Assembly: GCF_963675165.1 (NCBI RefSeq)
Contig: NC_087379.1
Location: 1,616,201-1,680,200, forward strand
Origin: Halichondria panicea
Lineage: Eukaryota > Porifera > Demospongiae > Suberitida > Halichondriidae
DNA length: 64,000 nucleotides
Direction: 5' to 3'
Shown: positions 21,001 to 31,860 of the stretch, piece after piece
How the letters are laid out: each line of letters begins with the position of its first letter
How positions within the stretch are numbered: the stretch's first letter is position 1
Translations under genes and position numbers: made by a program
The notes under the pieces: generated by a model
The model's database searches: none
Seen by the model: only the letters and a program-made list of their open reading frames with translations
Told to the model about the DNA's origin: nothing

Positions 21001-24000
21001 CACTGTTAAAAATGGGTAGTTACAATAGCACCCAAAGTGCTATGCCAACACTCACCTAATGGTGCTATCACAACACTAAGAGTGCAGTCGTAACTGCTAC
21101 GTGTTACTAGAACAATAAAGGGTGCTATTATACACTTAAAAGTGCTTGTGGAACATTTTAAACAGTGTTGTGCATGCACTTACCTAGTTGTTAAAAATCA
21201 TATTACTCTAACTATACACCAGATGGTGTTACTCAAATAAGAATTGTGTGATTGTAGCACTATACATGGTGCAATGTAAGCACCTCTACAAATCAACCTG
21301 CATGCAAATCAAGGCCAGTCTATAATGATTCGTGTAGTTGCATGTGTAAATAAATAGTTGCTTATATAGTAACAAACCCGTTCCATTAAAATAGTTGAAT
21401 CTGGTATAATTATTATACCTTTGTATTCAAGCATGCAAGAAGATTAAAATTATAGTCACCTTATTTATTATACTTATTCAGTATAAATTCTAATCACATG
21501 CGTAATTATGTATACAGGGGTGAAGCAGCACACTTGTACTGATGACGGAACAATCGGCCCTGTGAGGAACTTTCCAAGAAAAAATTAGTGCACTTTTCAA
21601 GTGTACCGGCAATATTTTAGCTATTCAGTATTTATAACTTATGTGATGAACCAGTACTATAGTTATCATTATTAGTTACTGTAAAACTATGTGTTTGAAG
21701 TTGCAACATCTATTGAGGACTAGACTATGTGCATGTCACGCTAACGGACAAATTAATGCCCAACAGTAATTATTAACAATTCAATTGTCTGAAAAATCAT
21801 ACATCCTGTATTTAGCAAAGTAGCTGGCTTATAGTGTGTTCTTTCTACTCGTACAGTTGCCCTGCAAATTTAACTCTTACTTTGCTCCCACCCCTCCCCT
21901 CTTCCATGCAAGGGCATACACTGATGATATGATCATAATTAATTGATGAGCTCAGACTCAAATGCGTGGTGGGTAGCCAAGACTACATAAACAAAACAAA
22001 ATCGTGGGTGGTAGACGTGCAGCACTCATCTCACGTGAACCTTGTGATAGACAGCTGCCTGCATGAGAGTCTCTGCACACAGCTGCGTGCACCTTAACTG
22101 TACGAAGGCGCCAGGCCTACTCTAGCTCTGTACTGTGCTCTGGTACTACATGGACTAAGTTGCTAGATGTACTACACTGCAAGATGGCACACTGCTTTGA
22201 CTCGGAACTATAGAGTAAGTTGCTGCAAAACCATTGTTGTGCTAAAAAGCTTGACATAGACAGACTGCAAGTCTACTACTCACTACTATAATTGTAACTA
22301 TATAATAATTCTTGTTGGGCTTTGTGGGCAGCTGTCCGTCAGTCTGATATGTTGGGCTTTGTGGGCAGCTGTCCGTCCGTCTGATATGCTGGGCTTTGTG
22401 GGCAGCTGTCCGTCCGTCTGATATGCTGGGCTTTGTGGGCAGCTGTCCGTCAGTCTGATATGTTGGGCTTTGTGGGCAGCTGTCCGTCCGTCTGATATGC
22501 TGGGCTTTGTGGGCAGCTGTCCGTCAGTCTGATATGTTGGGCTTTGTGGGCAGCTGTCCGTCAGTCTGATATGTTGGGCTTTGTGGGCACTTGTCTGTCA
22601 GTCTGATATGTTGGGCTTTGTGGGCACGTGTCCGTCAGTTAGATGTATGTTGAGCGTTAGGAACACTTTCCTGTCAGACTGGTTTTTCGCACGTATCTAC
22701 ATTTGCATACAAATCATCATAATTATAATTTTTGTCTTCCGATTATTGTTAAATTAATTTCCAATGACAACAGGATAATGGTTGTTTCTTACAAAATTAT
22801 CGCATCGTAAGAGCTATAGGTACTCTTTTCATGCAGGGTTCATGGAGTCGAGCTATTTAAACGAGGTTAAAGAATATGCGTCGCAAATTGAGATTCAATA
22901 TCTGTCCAAAGATAAACCACTGCTCTTTAAAAGGAATAGTCCAAAAACAAAGCGTAACAAAGGTGCTATCAGGATCGAGTGATATGATCGACCAGCAGTT
23001 ACAGATGTGCGTATATACTATCCACCACTGACCGATTATGTCTATGTAAGTTCACTATTAATCATTATTGTGTTCAAGCATATAGCTGTAAATGTTTGCA
23101 GTAGTAATAGCATTTTTTGAAATTACAGGAAAAGATACCTATAGATTTACTTTTGAGGTAAATTGGAAAGAATTCGAACAAAGGAGAACAATGTTAAGCT
23201 ACAGGAGCTGGTCGAAGACTATGCAGTCACTGGTGCAGTCACAATCTAATGGTAAATAGAAACCCATATCTTCAAACATACATTTTTTTTTATTCCGTTC
23301 TGAAGATAATACTGTAAGAAGAAGGATGCAGTACAAATGATATTTGTCAAGCTGCTGCTCCACGTATGTAATGCATAAACAGTTACAAATACTTGATACT
23401 TGAGAACAGATTCTTCTTTTGCCCTTGAATTCATCCTGTGTGGGGGGGTATATGCTTATTATAACGAGAATAACCCTGTCATCATACATATATATAATTA
23501 TACACAGTAATGCATGCACACTGGATATTTGGAAGAGGTGACAACAGTTGTTAAAGTGTTAGGCTTTCGGCTTATTTGAATAATTGTCTCCTACTCACTT
23601 ATATCACTGCCTACTGTTTTTGTGAGCCCCATCCTTATCCCATCATATATACATGCAGGTGGATGACATGCAACGTTCGTTCAAGGTAGAAAAAGTGCTA
23701 TTGAATCTGGATCAATGAACTACTTTGTCATCGTAGAGAAAGAAGTGTATGAAGTAGATTCATTCTATGAAACTCTTGTACTATGTTTTTGACATTTTAG
23801 TACCCACGTGCATGTCTGCATGGCACCCTTTTATTTTTTATTTTTAAGGTCCCGAACTGCCTAAGTGTATTGTGGTCGTAGTTATTAAACACTTTATGAG
23901 GTTAGGTATACATATCTTCATACTTTTATTGTATGCTATCGTGATGCATATCATTATGCACATGCTATAATTATGTTACGTCATTTAAGTCAAGTGCATG

Positions 24001-24337
24001 AGCTTATCGAGAAGTGCAATAAGCATGCATGCAATATTTTATGCTTTGCATGAAGAGTAGCAATGACAACTGTACCTGTAGTAACAGCAGCACCCATCCC
24101 CAGTGCTTTAATAACACCATTGTAGGTGTAGTTGTAAAAGTTACACACAGTTTGGAGTTGCAGTAACTCCAAGAAAGTGCAAGTACAGCACATTTTCATG
24201 CTGTTACAGCTCCAAAATGAGTGTTTTAATAACACTAAAATTTGGTGCTGTAATAACTCCATATATGAGTGCCATATTTGGTACAATGGTTTTACCCCAC
24301 TTTTGGGTGTTACAATAGCACCACATTTTTAACAGTG
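21001..24337. mobile_element. 3.3-kb TIR element inserted at TA
   Basis: The terminal inverted repeats are CACTGTTAAAAATGGGTAGT at the left and, on the opposite strand at the right, CACTGTTAAAAATGTGGTGC. They are flanked by a TA duplication (20999-21000 and 24338-24339). The intact target is visible in copy D (gacgagtactgtg). Subterminal DNA at both ends repeats short modules of the type GGTGCTATTACAACACT in both directions, for about 250 bases at the left and about 300 at the right. No intact transposase was found; the longest protein-like frame is 66 codons (22782-22982). It appears non-autonomous. TA targeting fits Tc1/mariner-like or related superfamilies but does not settle the family. 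Confidence 0.85.
22313..22650. repeat. 37-bp minisatellite, about nine units
   Basis: Tandem units of TTGGGCTTTGTGGGCAGCTG followed by TCCGTCAGTCTGATATG. Unit variants differ at one or two bases (CAGTC/CCGTC, TGTTG/TGCTG), and the last units drift (GCACTTGTCTG, GCACGTGTCCG). The array lies inside the TA-flanked element. Confidence 0.9.
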
Positions 24338-25179
24338 TACTGTATCCACTGTTACGATCCGCCACAAGACGTCTGGTCAACTCTGCCCAGACTTCCTGTA
24401 CAATGGTTTAGTCTAGGAGAGGTCAAAGGTGAACTGGTAGTAGTTGGCGGTGCAGATTCAATGTGGTACATGTCTTGAACAAAGGAAGGAACTGGAAACA
24501 GACGATCCCACCCATGCCCACAGCGAGGCACTCACCAGCAGTCGTTAGTCCCCCAACACATCTGGTCGTAGCAGGAGGTGGGTTGGGCTCTGGTCACTAC
24601 ACTGATAATGTTGCGATCTACAACATCAGCACCTCCCAGTGGAGCGAGACAGACAGACTACCGTATGCTTGTTATAACCAAAGAGGAATTGTCTACAACA
24701 ACACAGTGTACCTAATTGGGGGATATGGCGGCAATAGTCTAAAGAAGGTGTTTGCTGCTCAAGTCGACAAGCTCATCTCAGCAGACCGACAGGATGATGG
24801 GAGTGCCAACAAAGCCGACTCTCTTTGGAATACAATATCCAACACACCGTCTGACCGGCCCTCCCCTGTAACGATATTCGACACCCTCTTTGCTATTGGT
24901 GGAATGGATAGTGGATATAAAGCCAATCAAAGGATCTACGTCTACTCATCCTCGATGGACTCCTGGCTCTACGTTGGTGATCTACCATCTCCTATGGCAG
25001 GCACTGCCCCTGTGTCACTGTCTCCAACAGAGTGCCTTATGATTGGGGGATGGAACAATAACGAAGAAAATCAATCTACTGTGTATAAAATTAGAACTGC
25101 AACAACTATTTCTTGAGTGTTTTGATAACCCAAAACCCAAATTTTCATATCATTATTTTCTTGAGTGAAACATGTTATA

Positions 25180-25410
25180 CTTAATTGGTGATAACTTTAC
25201 CATGGCTACTCTAATGGCAGTTCTCTGTTTGCCTGTTAATTGGATAGTTATGCTAATGGAGTTGTTATATAGAGAGATGCATTCTTAGGAAGTAAATAGT
25301 TGCTATAATAGCATCATTCACATCGTATATACGCCCACCACACACACTCACACAATAAGTTACTGCCCCCCCACAGAGCAAGTGTACCGTCACTACTATC
25401 ACACTGATAG
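25180..25410 (+). pseudogene. DNAJC25: DNAJC25-like fragment (one exon start)
   Basis: Near-identical to 4615-4830: the intron, then AG|AGCAAGTGTACCGTCACTAC, the start of the VYHHYYHY exon. The exon breaks off after about 30 bases and runs into unrelated DNA, so only a fragment was carried here. Confidence 0.7.
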
Positions 25411-25714
25411 AGGTTACAGTAAGTAGAGGTTTAATTTGTGTGTGTGTAGCATGCAACCAGCCCCTCGATTAGCCTCGAGACCAGCCGTCAGAAATCCCCC
25501 TTATTTACTATTGCAATGTCAGCATAATCACCCTCCAACTCATGGACAGTTGCATTCTACTAGCTACAATTAACATTGGGACAGTCTTGATATTCATCTG
25601 CACTCTCTATAACTATATAAAAGCAGTACTGGACATTAGGCCCCAAGCATAATTATTATATTGGACAACAAACACACAAAATGTCAATCATACAAAAGTG
25701 AAAGTGAAAGTGAA

Positions 25715-26165
25715 GAAATTAATCATTGTTATCAGTTGTGAAATCAAATGGTTCAAAGTTCTTCCTCATTTCTAGAGCAGCTTTCGTCTCCTCATCCTTT
25801 TTTGCCAGACACAACTTCCAGTTGATCCGATTGGGCAGATTCAGAACGAGAGGAGCAGCCAACACCTCCCTGCAGCCGATATTGCAACCAATAAAAGCAT
25901 TCAACATGTCATTAATTGGTTTTTAATTACCTTCCAAAATGGAGAGAGAAACGTCCGTACGTATTGTTCCAGGAACTAGAACGGTTTGTGTATTCACTCG
26001 ATAGGTAGGATGACAGATTTGTGGAACAGATATTTGCTGAGTATGCAGTAGAAAGGTTAGAGGTGTGCATTGTCGGTGTGACGAGACTCACGGATATGTT
26101 CTTACCTACTCACTTGAGACTGCTGTTTACCTCATGAGCTCAAAGTAGTAGAAACATACTATAAC
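25715..26165 (-). pseudogene. CWF19L1: CWF19L1-like C-terminal fragment (copy 3)
   Basis: Only the last exons are present. The terminal exon encodes VLAAPLVLNLPNRINW through ALEMRKNFEPFDF and TTDNND with a stop, which is the full C-terminal pattern of the Cwf19 C-terminal domain. The preceding exon contains the FSLQFGR-type junction. At about 26170 the block switches abruptly into DNAJC25-like sequence (ccagtacctcggctgg). It is a rearranged remnant and not a gene. Confidence 0.75.
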
Positions 26166-26174
26166 CTATATTCA

Positions 26175-27160
26175 GTCCAGTACCTCGGCTGGTGTCACTC
26201 GTACAATACAGCCATCACTGCAGCTCTCTCAGAATGCCAAGGTCAGACTAGTTTGCAAGGCATCTCAAAACAGAGGCCATTATTGAAGTTAGGAACCTAA
26301 AAGATGCATTTAGTAGCTGTTGGTGTGCTACCATACGGTGTGTATAAATCAGCAATTAGTTTCCGGTCCACATTGTCCATTTCTATTTTTAGGAAAAAGG
26401 TGTTGGCTATCTATAATTATAAGTGGTGCTTTTTCAGAATCAGGCCTCTTTTTAAGCCCATACAGATACAGAAGACTTCTGATTGATTGATTGATACACA
26501 TGTTATATCAATGGCAAGTAACCACATACCCACAGTGTGTGAATGAGGTGTTCACAGTGGCTGTATTTAAGTAGCATATAAAATCCTCTGTAGACATGTA
26601 GTTATTTATGTCCCCAGATATCGTGGTAAGGCTGAGGAGCTGGCAGTGGAGAAGGGGTTGTTGAAGGAGGGTCAGAGACGGACTCAAGGGAGGAAATAAA
26701 GAAAGATGAAGAGACTGTGCTACGGAGAATTGTGGAGGAGAACCTCAACATTCTGTGAGTTGATAACGTAACTAGCTAGTCTTATAATTATTGTGCCATT
26801 ATTTTGTTAGGAACTTTTGTTTATCTTTTGTTAATTTACAATTGAAGTTGAGGGGGGTAGATTGGTCTACTCACAAGTGTTTATATTTCAAGCATTAATT
26901 TCTGTTCTGGTAGTGGTTGATACAGTAAACCTATGCTGCGGAGTACAAGGAGGAGAGGAAAGAAAGACGGCGCTGCTAGACAATGCCAAGTACAAGAAGT
27001 ACAAGTGAGTGAGTAAATGTGTGAGAGTGAGGCCAGTGAAGGAGGCTAGACGATACCAAGTACAGTGAGTAAGTGATTAATAAAGTCACCATGATTACAA
27101 TACCCCACCCTCACAGGAGATACATGAGAGCACTGGTCAGAAAAGAGTCACCACAAACTG
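26175..27160 (+). pseudogene. DNAJC25: DNAJC25-like fragment (3' exons)
   Basis: The block starts inside the YLGWWHSY exon (here QYLGWCHSY) and continues with an exon from about 26619 reading YRGKAEELAVEKGLLKEGQR, which preserves GKAE lost from the copy at 5.3 kb. It then hits a stop or frameshift at GRK (aggaaataaag). Later pieces encode EYKEERKERR and RYMRALVRKE (26940-27150). The 5' half is missing. It is a pseudogene fragment. Confidence 0.75.
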
Positions 27161-27382
27161 TTAGGGACAATAACATTTTGTAGGAAAGCATATTTATCAT
27201 TTTTGCTTCGGTTTTTAAATTATTGAAAAGAATCTTTCAGTAATAATTTTGTGTTTGTAAAAAAAACAATTTTATTTTTCATGCAATTAAAGCGCATGCG
27301 CACAGAGCTGTTGCAAAAGCAATTTCAAGCACAATCCTTATAGTGGTAGATTTAATTATAAAATTATTCATACTTCAATTTA

Positions 27383-27617
27383 TTGGAGCAGCCAATCAGA
27401 GAGCACCGGACGCATGTTGAGAAACCACAAATTCTTTGGTTATGGGTGTACTATATAAGGAGGGCTCTTTGTATTAGTGTGTATCGATGTTATCCCGACC
27501 AACCAACTTCCGCTCCAATCAACTCGATCCTCCACTCTCTCCAGTCTCCACTCCAGTCTCCTTCAACTATGGCCCATTCAAGAGACTACCTTCACCAAAT
27601 CAAGTTTACCCAAAGCA
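27383..27617 (+). pseudogene. Truncated duplicate of the Bcl-2-like gene 5' region
   Basis: Closely matches 6117-6540: the same upstream DNA, promoter-proximal sequence actatataaggagggctc, then atggcccattcaagagac. It breaks off near 27617 before any BH domain. It lacks the small MITE present at 6209-6392. It is a by-product of segmental duplication. Confidence 0.75.
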
Positions 27618-27739
27618 GTGGAGGGAAGGCCACAGGAATGATTCCAACTGCTGAGTCAGCCCTTTTGAGTATATGGCCGCCCTCACATAATAGTCCTGAG
27701 AACCACTAATCATGCAGGAGTGCATGAATATTCATGCAC

Positions 27740-28525
27740 TCCTGATCATGTCTATAGGAGGGCTGCAGAACATGGGGGGAACACCTGTTTTGCAAATTCT
27801 GTGATACAGAGTGTATTCTATATCCCTGGTTTATGGAAAATAATTAGTGATACAGTGCTTTTATGCACCTTTGCAATAAGCTGGTATCACATAGTAAACC
27901 ACAAATAGTATAACATGTAAACCACAGGCTGCTACAGGAGGAATTTGTGATGTTGTGTGTTGATGAGCTGCTTAAAAGATGTGTTCAATAGAAAATTCAA
28001 GATCTAAGGCTTACAGTAAGGACATAAGGTGGAGGATGATACACCAGAGGTGCATGTGACCTTACAAAAAACAATAGCTGAAAATCTCAATCATCTGCAT
28101 GGTGAACCCCTCTACTGTATGCAAGACTGTGAGGCTTTTTTAGGAAACTAGTACAGTTGAAAACATGCATTCAAGGGTACCACAAAACTACTACTAAAAG
28201 ACTAAGTGCCAGAGATAAAATTGTTCTTCTTGAAGCTGTTTTAGAAACGCCTTAAGATCTAAGACTTACAGTAAGGATTATAAGGTCACACCTCTGGTGT
28301 ATCATCCTCCACCTTATGTCCTTACTGTAAGCCTTAGATCTTAAATTTTCTATGGAACACATCCTTTAAGCAGCTCATCAACAAGACAACATCACTATTT
28401 CTCAAATTCCAAATTTCCTTACTTTAATATTATGATAAGGTGAGGTACAGTCTGTAGCCTGTAGCCTGTGGTTTGCATGTTACTATTTGTGATACCAGCT
28501 TGTTGCAAAGGTGCATAAAAGCACT
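27740..28525. repeat. Long imperfect inverted repeat containing a USP-like gene fragment
   Basis: The left arm (about 27853-28065) pairs with the right arm (about 28284-28521). Landmarks include tgatgagctgcttaaaag against its complement near 28370, and gatctaaggcttacagtaag against its complement near 28330. Just before the left arm, 27768-27815 encodes GGNTCFANSVIQSVFYIPG, which resembles the catalytic Cys box of ubiquitin-specific proteases. The left arm and loop add protein-like pieces (LLQEEFVMLCVDELLKRC, then VEDDTPEVHVTLQKTIAEN, with stops between). The right arm has extra sequence, so the arms are not a clean copy of one another. A transcript across it would fold into a long hairpin. 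Confidence 0.7.
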
Positions 28526-28722
28526 GTAGTGAGACATTGCAAACATCTGACTCACACTAAAATAAATGTACATGTACACGTTTACTCAATCAGAGCATTG
28601 TCATGAAATTGGCCAGTTTTGTATGGTGTATGCTTTGAATAGTCTCTAAATGAATGTCAGCAAAACTCTGTCGTGTGTCCATCAGCTGTATATGCTTTTC
28701 TATTCACACAGTAACGAAGACA

Positions 28723-30246
28723 ATGGCTGTAAATCCACAAGCTTTCGAGCAGTTCACTCTGAGACAAATTCGCATCACTGAGAATGAGTTTGGACGAGGT
28801 TCCAACGCTGTTGTCATGGAGCTAGAGTATCGAGGACTGAAATGTGCCGGCAAGAAGCTTCACAGAGCTCTGTACGAAGCTGGAATCGGGTATGCAGCAC
28901 GAAGGTATCTGGAGGAGTGTCACCTGCTCAGTCAAACTAGGCACCCCAACATTGTCCAGTTTCTAGGAGTCTGTTTTGAGGAAGGTTCTCAGTTCCCCAT
29001 CCTAGTCATGGAGTTCCTCCCCACCAACTTGACCAGCTGTCTCGAGCGCTACGGTATTCTCCCCGATGAGATCAACTTCTCCATCCTTCGTGACGTCTCA
29101 CTGGGCCTGGTCTACCTCCATGGCCAAACACCAGTCATTGTGCACAGAGACCTCTCAGCCAACAATGTCCTCTTGTCCACCAACATGACGGCCAAGATAT
29201 CCGATCTGGGGGTTGCTCGAATATTGAACCTGACCCCTCTTCAAGTGAGTCGAATGACAGAGACCCCTGGCACCCCAGCGTACATGCCCCCCGAAGTGAT
29301 GGTTGCCAACCCCCACTACAACACCAGTGTGGATGTGTTCTCCTTTGGGATCATGATGAGTCACACCTTCACAGCAGAGTGGCCACTACCAAGTATCGGC
29401 CAGACACGAATCGATCCTGCTAATCCTGACAGACTGATACCAGTGACGGAAGCTGAACGATGTGAAGAGTTTTTTCAAAAACTATCCCCAGACCACCCTC
29501 TGATGGACCTCATCATGCGCTGTCTCAGCAACAACCCTCAGCGAAGGCCTAGAGCAGCGGAGATAGTGGGTCGGATGGTGGGTGTGGTACTTGAACACCC
29601 TCCCTCCTTTGAGAACAGAGTGGAGATGCTCCAGCGAGTGAGTGCCCTACTGACAGAGAAGAGGGAGCTTGAGGAGAAGGTTGTGAGGAAGGACTCGGCA
29701 ATCCAGGAGAAAGCAGGAGAGATCGAGGCACTGGCGGAGGAGAAAAGACGACAAGAGGAAGAAAGTGAAAACACTGTCGAGCGTATCCAGTTGGTGCACT
29801 CGGTGGAAACTGATCAGTTTAAATTGGAGAATGAAGATCTTAAAGGTCAACTCGAAGATAAAGAGACAATTGTTAACATGAAAGATGCTAGGATTACTGA
29901 GGTAGAAACTCGATGTAAGCAACTCACTGAAGAGGTGGAGCAACAAATTGCCAACGTCAACTACACTCACAACGAGCTTGTATCTAAAGCTACGAAAATA
30001 GCTCAACTGGAAACACATCTAGAACAGGAACAAGCTTGTTTAGCTGACAAAAACTCTAGTATCGCTCAAAAAGATTCCACTATTGCTGTCAAAGATTCAA
30101 CAATTGCTCACAAAGATTCGACTATTGCTCACAAAGATTTGATGCTTGCCTCCAAGGACACTTCCCTTCAAAAGAAAGAAGCCACCATTCAGAGTTTGAA
30201 CGACCAGCTCACAAAAACTAGAGACTACCTGACCAGCAAACCACAG
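28723..30246 (+). CDS. TKL-like kinase plus coiled coil, exon of copy C
   Basis: 508 codons run from ATG 28723 to the CAG|GTGAGC donor. Kinase motifs are complete: EFGRGSNAVV, CAGKKL, HRDLSANNVLL, DLGVARIL, GTPAYMPPEV, DVFSFGIMM. The coiled coil contains a run of near-identical seven-residue units (KDSTIAV, KDSTIAH, KDSTIAH, KDLMLAS) at 30065-30150. An acceptor (CACACAG, 28711) precedes the ATG, but the usual 5' UTR donor is not visible upstream; the USP-like inverted repeat is there instead. The matching Kelch exon has lost its start, so the likely product is kinase plus coiled coil, ending by read-through at VSSSTLYQ (stop at 30271-30273). Confidence 0.85.
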
Positions 30247-30575
30247 GTGAGCTCATCAACACTGTACCAGTAAGTGCACACATCTGTACCGTCGTATCTC
30301 TTATTGTTTAGTCAACCTAATGTGCCTAGTCCATTTAATGTTCCAATTGAACTCAAAGTTATAATTCTGTTTTTGCTATGCTCGGTAATTCGTCAAAGTA
30401 GCTGTGTGTATTATAGTGTGGCTTGTAATTATAATGGCTAGCTATAGCATGTGAATATATTCTGCTATAATCACCACTCCTATATAAGAGCCAAATTAAA
30501 TAATATAAGCGGAAAATTATGTTCCACAGGATCGATACTGGTATAATAATTTTGTTGCCATGGTAACCTTATACA
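30247..30575 (+). other. Remnant of the copy C intron
   Basis: The sequence matches the intron starts of copies B and D (tcccacaggat, accactc, ggtaacctt) and then ends at the Tc1/IS630-type element. No coding sequence was seen. Confidence 0.65.
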
Positions 30576-30778
30576 GGGTTTTGCAGAATTCTTGCAACAG
30601 GCAGAGCAATGACTTCCATATATGGAGTTGTAATTGTGTAAACAGCTGTAGACCACAGATGCATGGTTTTATTTTAAGAGCACCAAAACTAGCTAGCTAT
30701 AGCTAGTTGTACACTCATTTCTATAGCTCTGAATTCTGATCTGTGACTAAACACTAGTACTAAGAACTAAGACTGACT

Positions 30779-31747
30779 GTGATTGAGAAGAGTGCTGACA
30801 TGGATCAGTTTAACTGGTTTGGTGGCATGAATTCAGGACGTTCTGAATGGAGTTATTGTCCAACTCAGTTCAATTCCTACAGTTTTGCTCGTGAGGGTGA
30901 CACCTACCCTAACCCGTCTACAAGGCAAGATTCAGTGTCCAGCTGTATCACCTATCATGTAAAAATCATTAATCCAAGGAAGAAAAGTGACTTTATTGTG
31001 CGTTTGTGGCATGGTGTAACTGAAACATTTATGTCACCATCAACACTGCGAGCAAGGCTACAAGAATCATTTCCATATGATGTGCCTGGCACCACAACTT
31101 TTCAGTTGGGTTATCTTGAAGGCAACACAAAGCGGTGGGTAGTCGAAGAGAAGGATCTGGACGTTATGTATGGTACTTTAGGGCAAAATTCTAAAATAAC
31201 TTTGTGGTGTGATGCTAAGATTGAAGTGGATGATGAGCCAGCTAAAAAAAAGAGGAAACGTGATGAAACTAATCCGGGACCTAGCTGCTCTGACTCTTGC
31301 AAGGTGGATTCTGTTGATCTTATTTTCAAAGAATTGAAAAAGAAACACCCTGACATGCATTGTCCTAAACTAAGATTGTGGGCTAAGATGATAGATAAAG
31401 GACGCCATGATGATTACGACAACCCCCCACAAATTCCACTTATTACTGGATCAACTGTTCCTGCAAAGAAGAAATCTGGTAATGTGGCAGATGCACTGGC
31501 TAGTGCAGCCACAGCAATTGCTAATGCATTTCAGGCACCGAGTACACCACAAAAGAGAGGTAGTAATACAACTGATGTGTCTGCAGGTGCCAAATTCTCA
31601 CCCATGAGGAGTGCAAAGCTTAGGAGGAGCTGTTTAGATGACTTAAAATTGTTGAAAGACCTATTACAAGAGAATGTGTTAAGTGAGGCTGAGTTCTCTG
31701 AGCAAAAAGAGAATATCCTACGCACTCTTAAAGAAATTCATGATTAA
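30779..31747 (+). CDS. Unrecognised 322-residue protein carried by the Tc1/IS630-type element
   Basis: A single intact frame; an ATG at 30800 (MDQFNWFGG) is the likely start, since the first codon at 30779 is a non-ATG. The N-terminal 150 residues look like a compact domain (ITYHVKIINPRKKSDFIV, ESFPYDVPGTTTFQLGYLEG, NSKITLWCDAKIEVDDE). A basic stretch AKKKRKRDE resembles a nuclear localisation signal. A middle part contains KKHPDMHCPKLRLWAKMI, a low-complexity Ala-rich segment follows, and the C-terminal helix DDLKLLKDLLQ...LSEAEFSEQKENILRTL resembles the short SHOCT-type helical motif. It lies tail to tail with the transposase. It could be an accessory DNA-binding or regulatory protein of the transposon, or a captured host gene. 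Confidence 0.65.
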   Translation: MIEKSADMDQFNWFGGMNSGRSEWSYCPTQFNSYSFAREGDTYPNPSTRQDSVSSCITYHVKIINPRKKSDFIVRLWHGVTETFMSPSTLRARLQESFPYDVPGTTTFQLGYLEGNTKRWVVEEKDLDVMYGTLGQNSKITLWCDAKIEVDDEPAKKKRKRDETNPGPSCSDSCKVDSVDLIFKELKKKHPDMHCPKLRLWAKMIDKGRHDDYDNPPQIPLITGSTVPAKKKSGNVADALASAATAIANAFQAPSTPQKRGSNTTDVSAGAKFSPMRSAKLRRSCLDDLKLLKDLLQENVLSEAEFSEQKENILRTLKEIHD

Positions 31748-31860
31748 CGTCCAGCAATAATTATTATTATCTATTATAGTACGGTACAATTACTAGTACA
31801 ATGTATGGTACAATTACAGCGAGACTATCGTGTTCGATATTGTATAATATTCTGTTCAAG

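Larger units (their letters stand above)
20879..25116 (+). pseudogene. Kelch exon of copy B, split by a transposon
   Basis: The Kelch frame opens at 20879 (VQLSYSQCSEAPVKM) and is interrupted at 21000 by a 3337-bp element. It resumes at 24340 (ctgtatccactgttac), matching the uninterrupted sequence of copy D around 56101. At about 24460 a second lesion is present: gattca runs directly into atgtgg. Compared with copy D this removes 16 bases and shifts the frame, possibly by slippage between short tcca/tca repeats. The remainder, 24463-25116, is open and still Kelch-like (VVAGGG, VYLIGG, LFAIGG, CLMIGG). With the kinase lesion there are three independent disruptions. Confidence 0.85.

Noticed and set aside
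22313-22650. Possible CRISPR-like array
   Set aside because: The 37-bp units are contiguous with no unique spacers, in animal nuclear DNA. It is a minisatellite.
26304-26486. ORF ending in FRIRPLFKPIQ followed by gattgattgatt, also at 5.05-5.2 kb, as a LINE 3' end
   Set aside because: The tail repeat suggests a non-LTR retrotransposon, but no reverse-transcriptase motif is visible and the segment is shared simply because the DNAJC25 block is duplicated. Not enough support.
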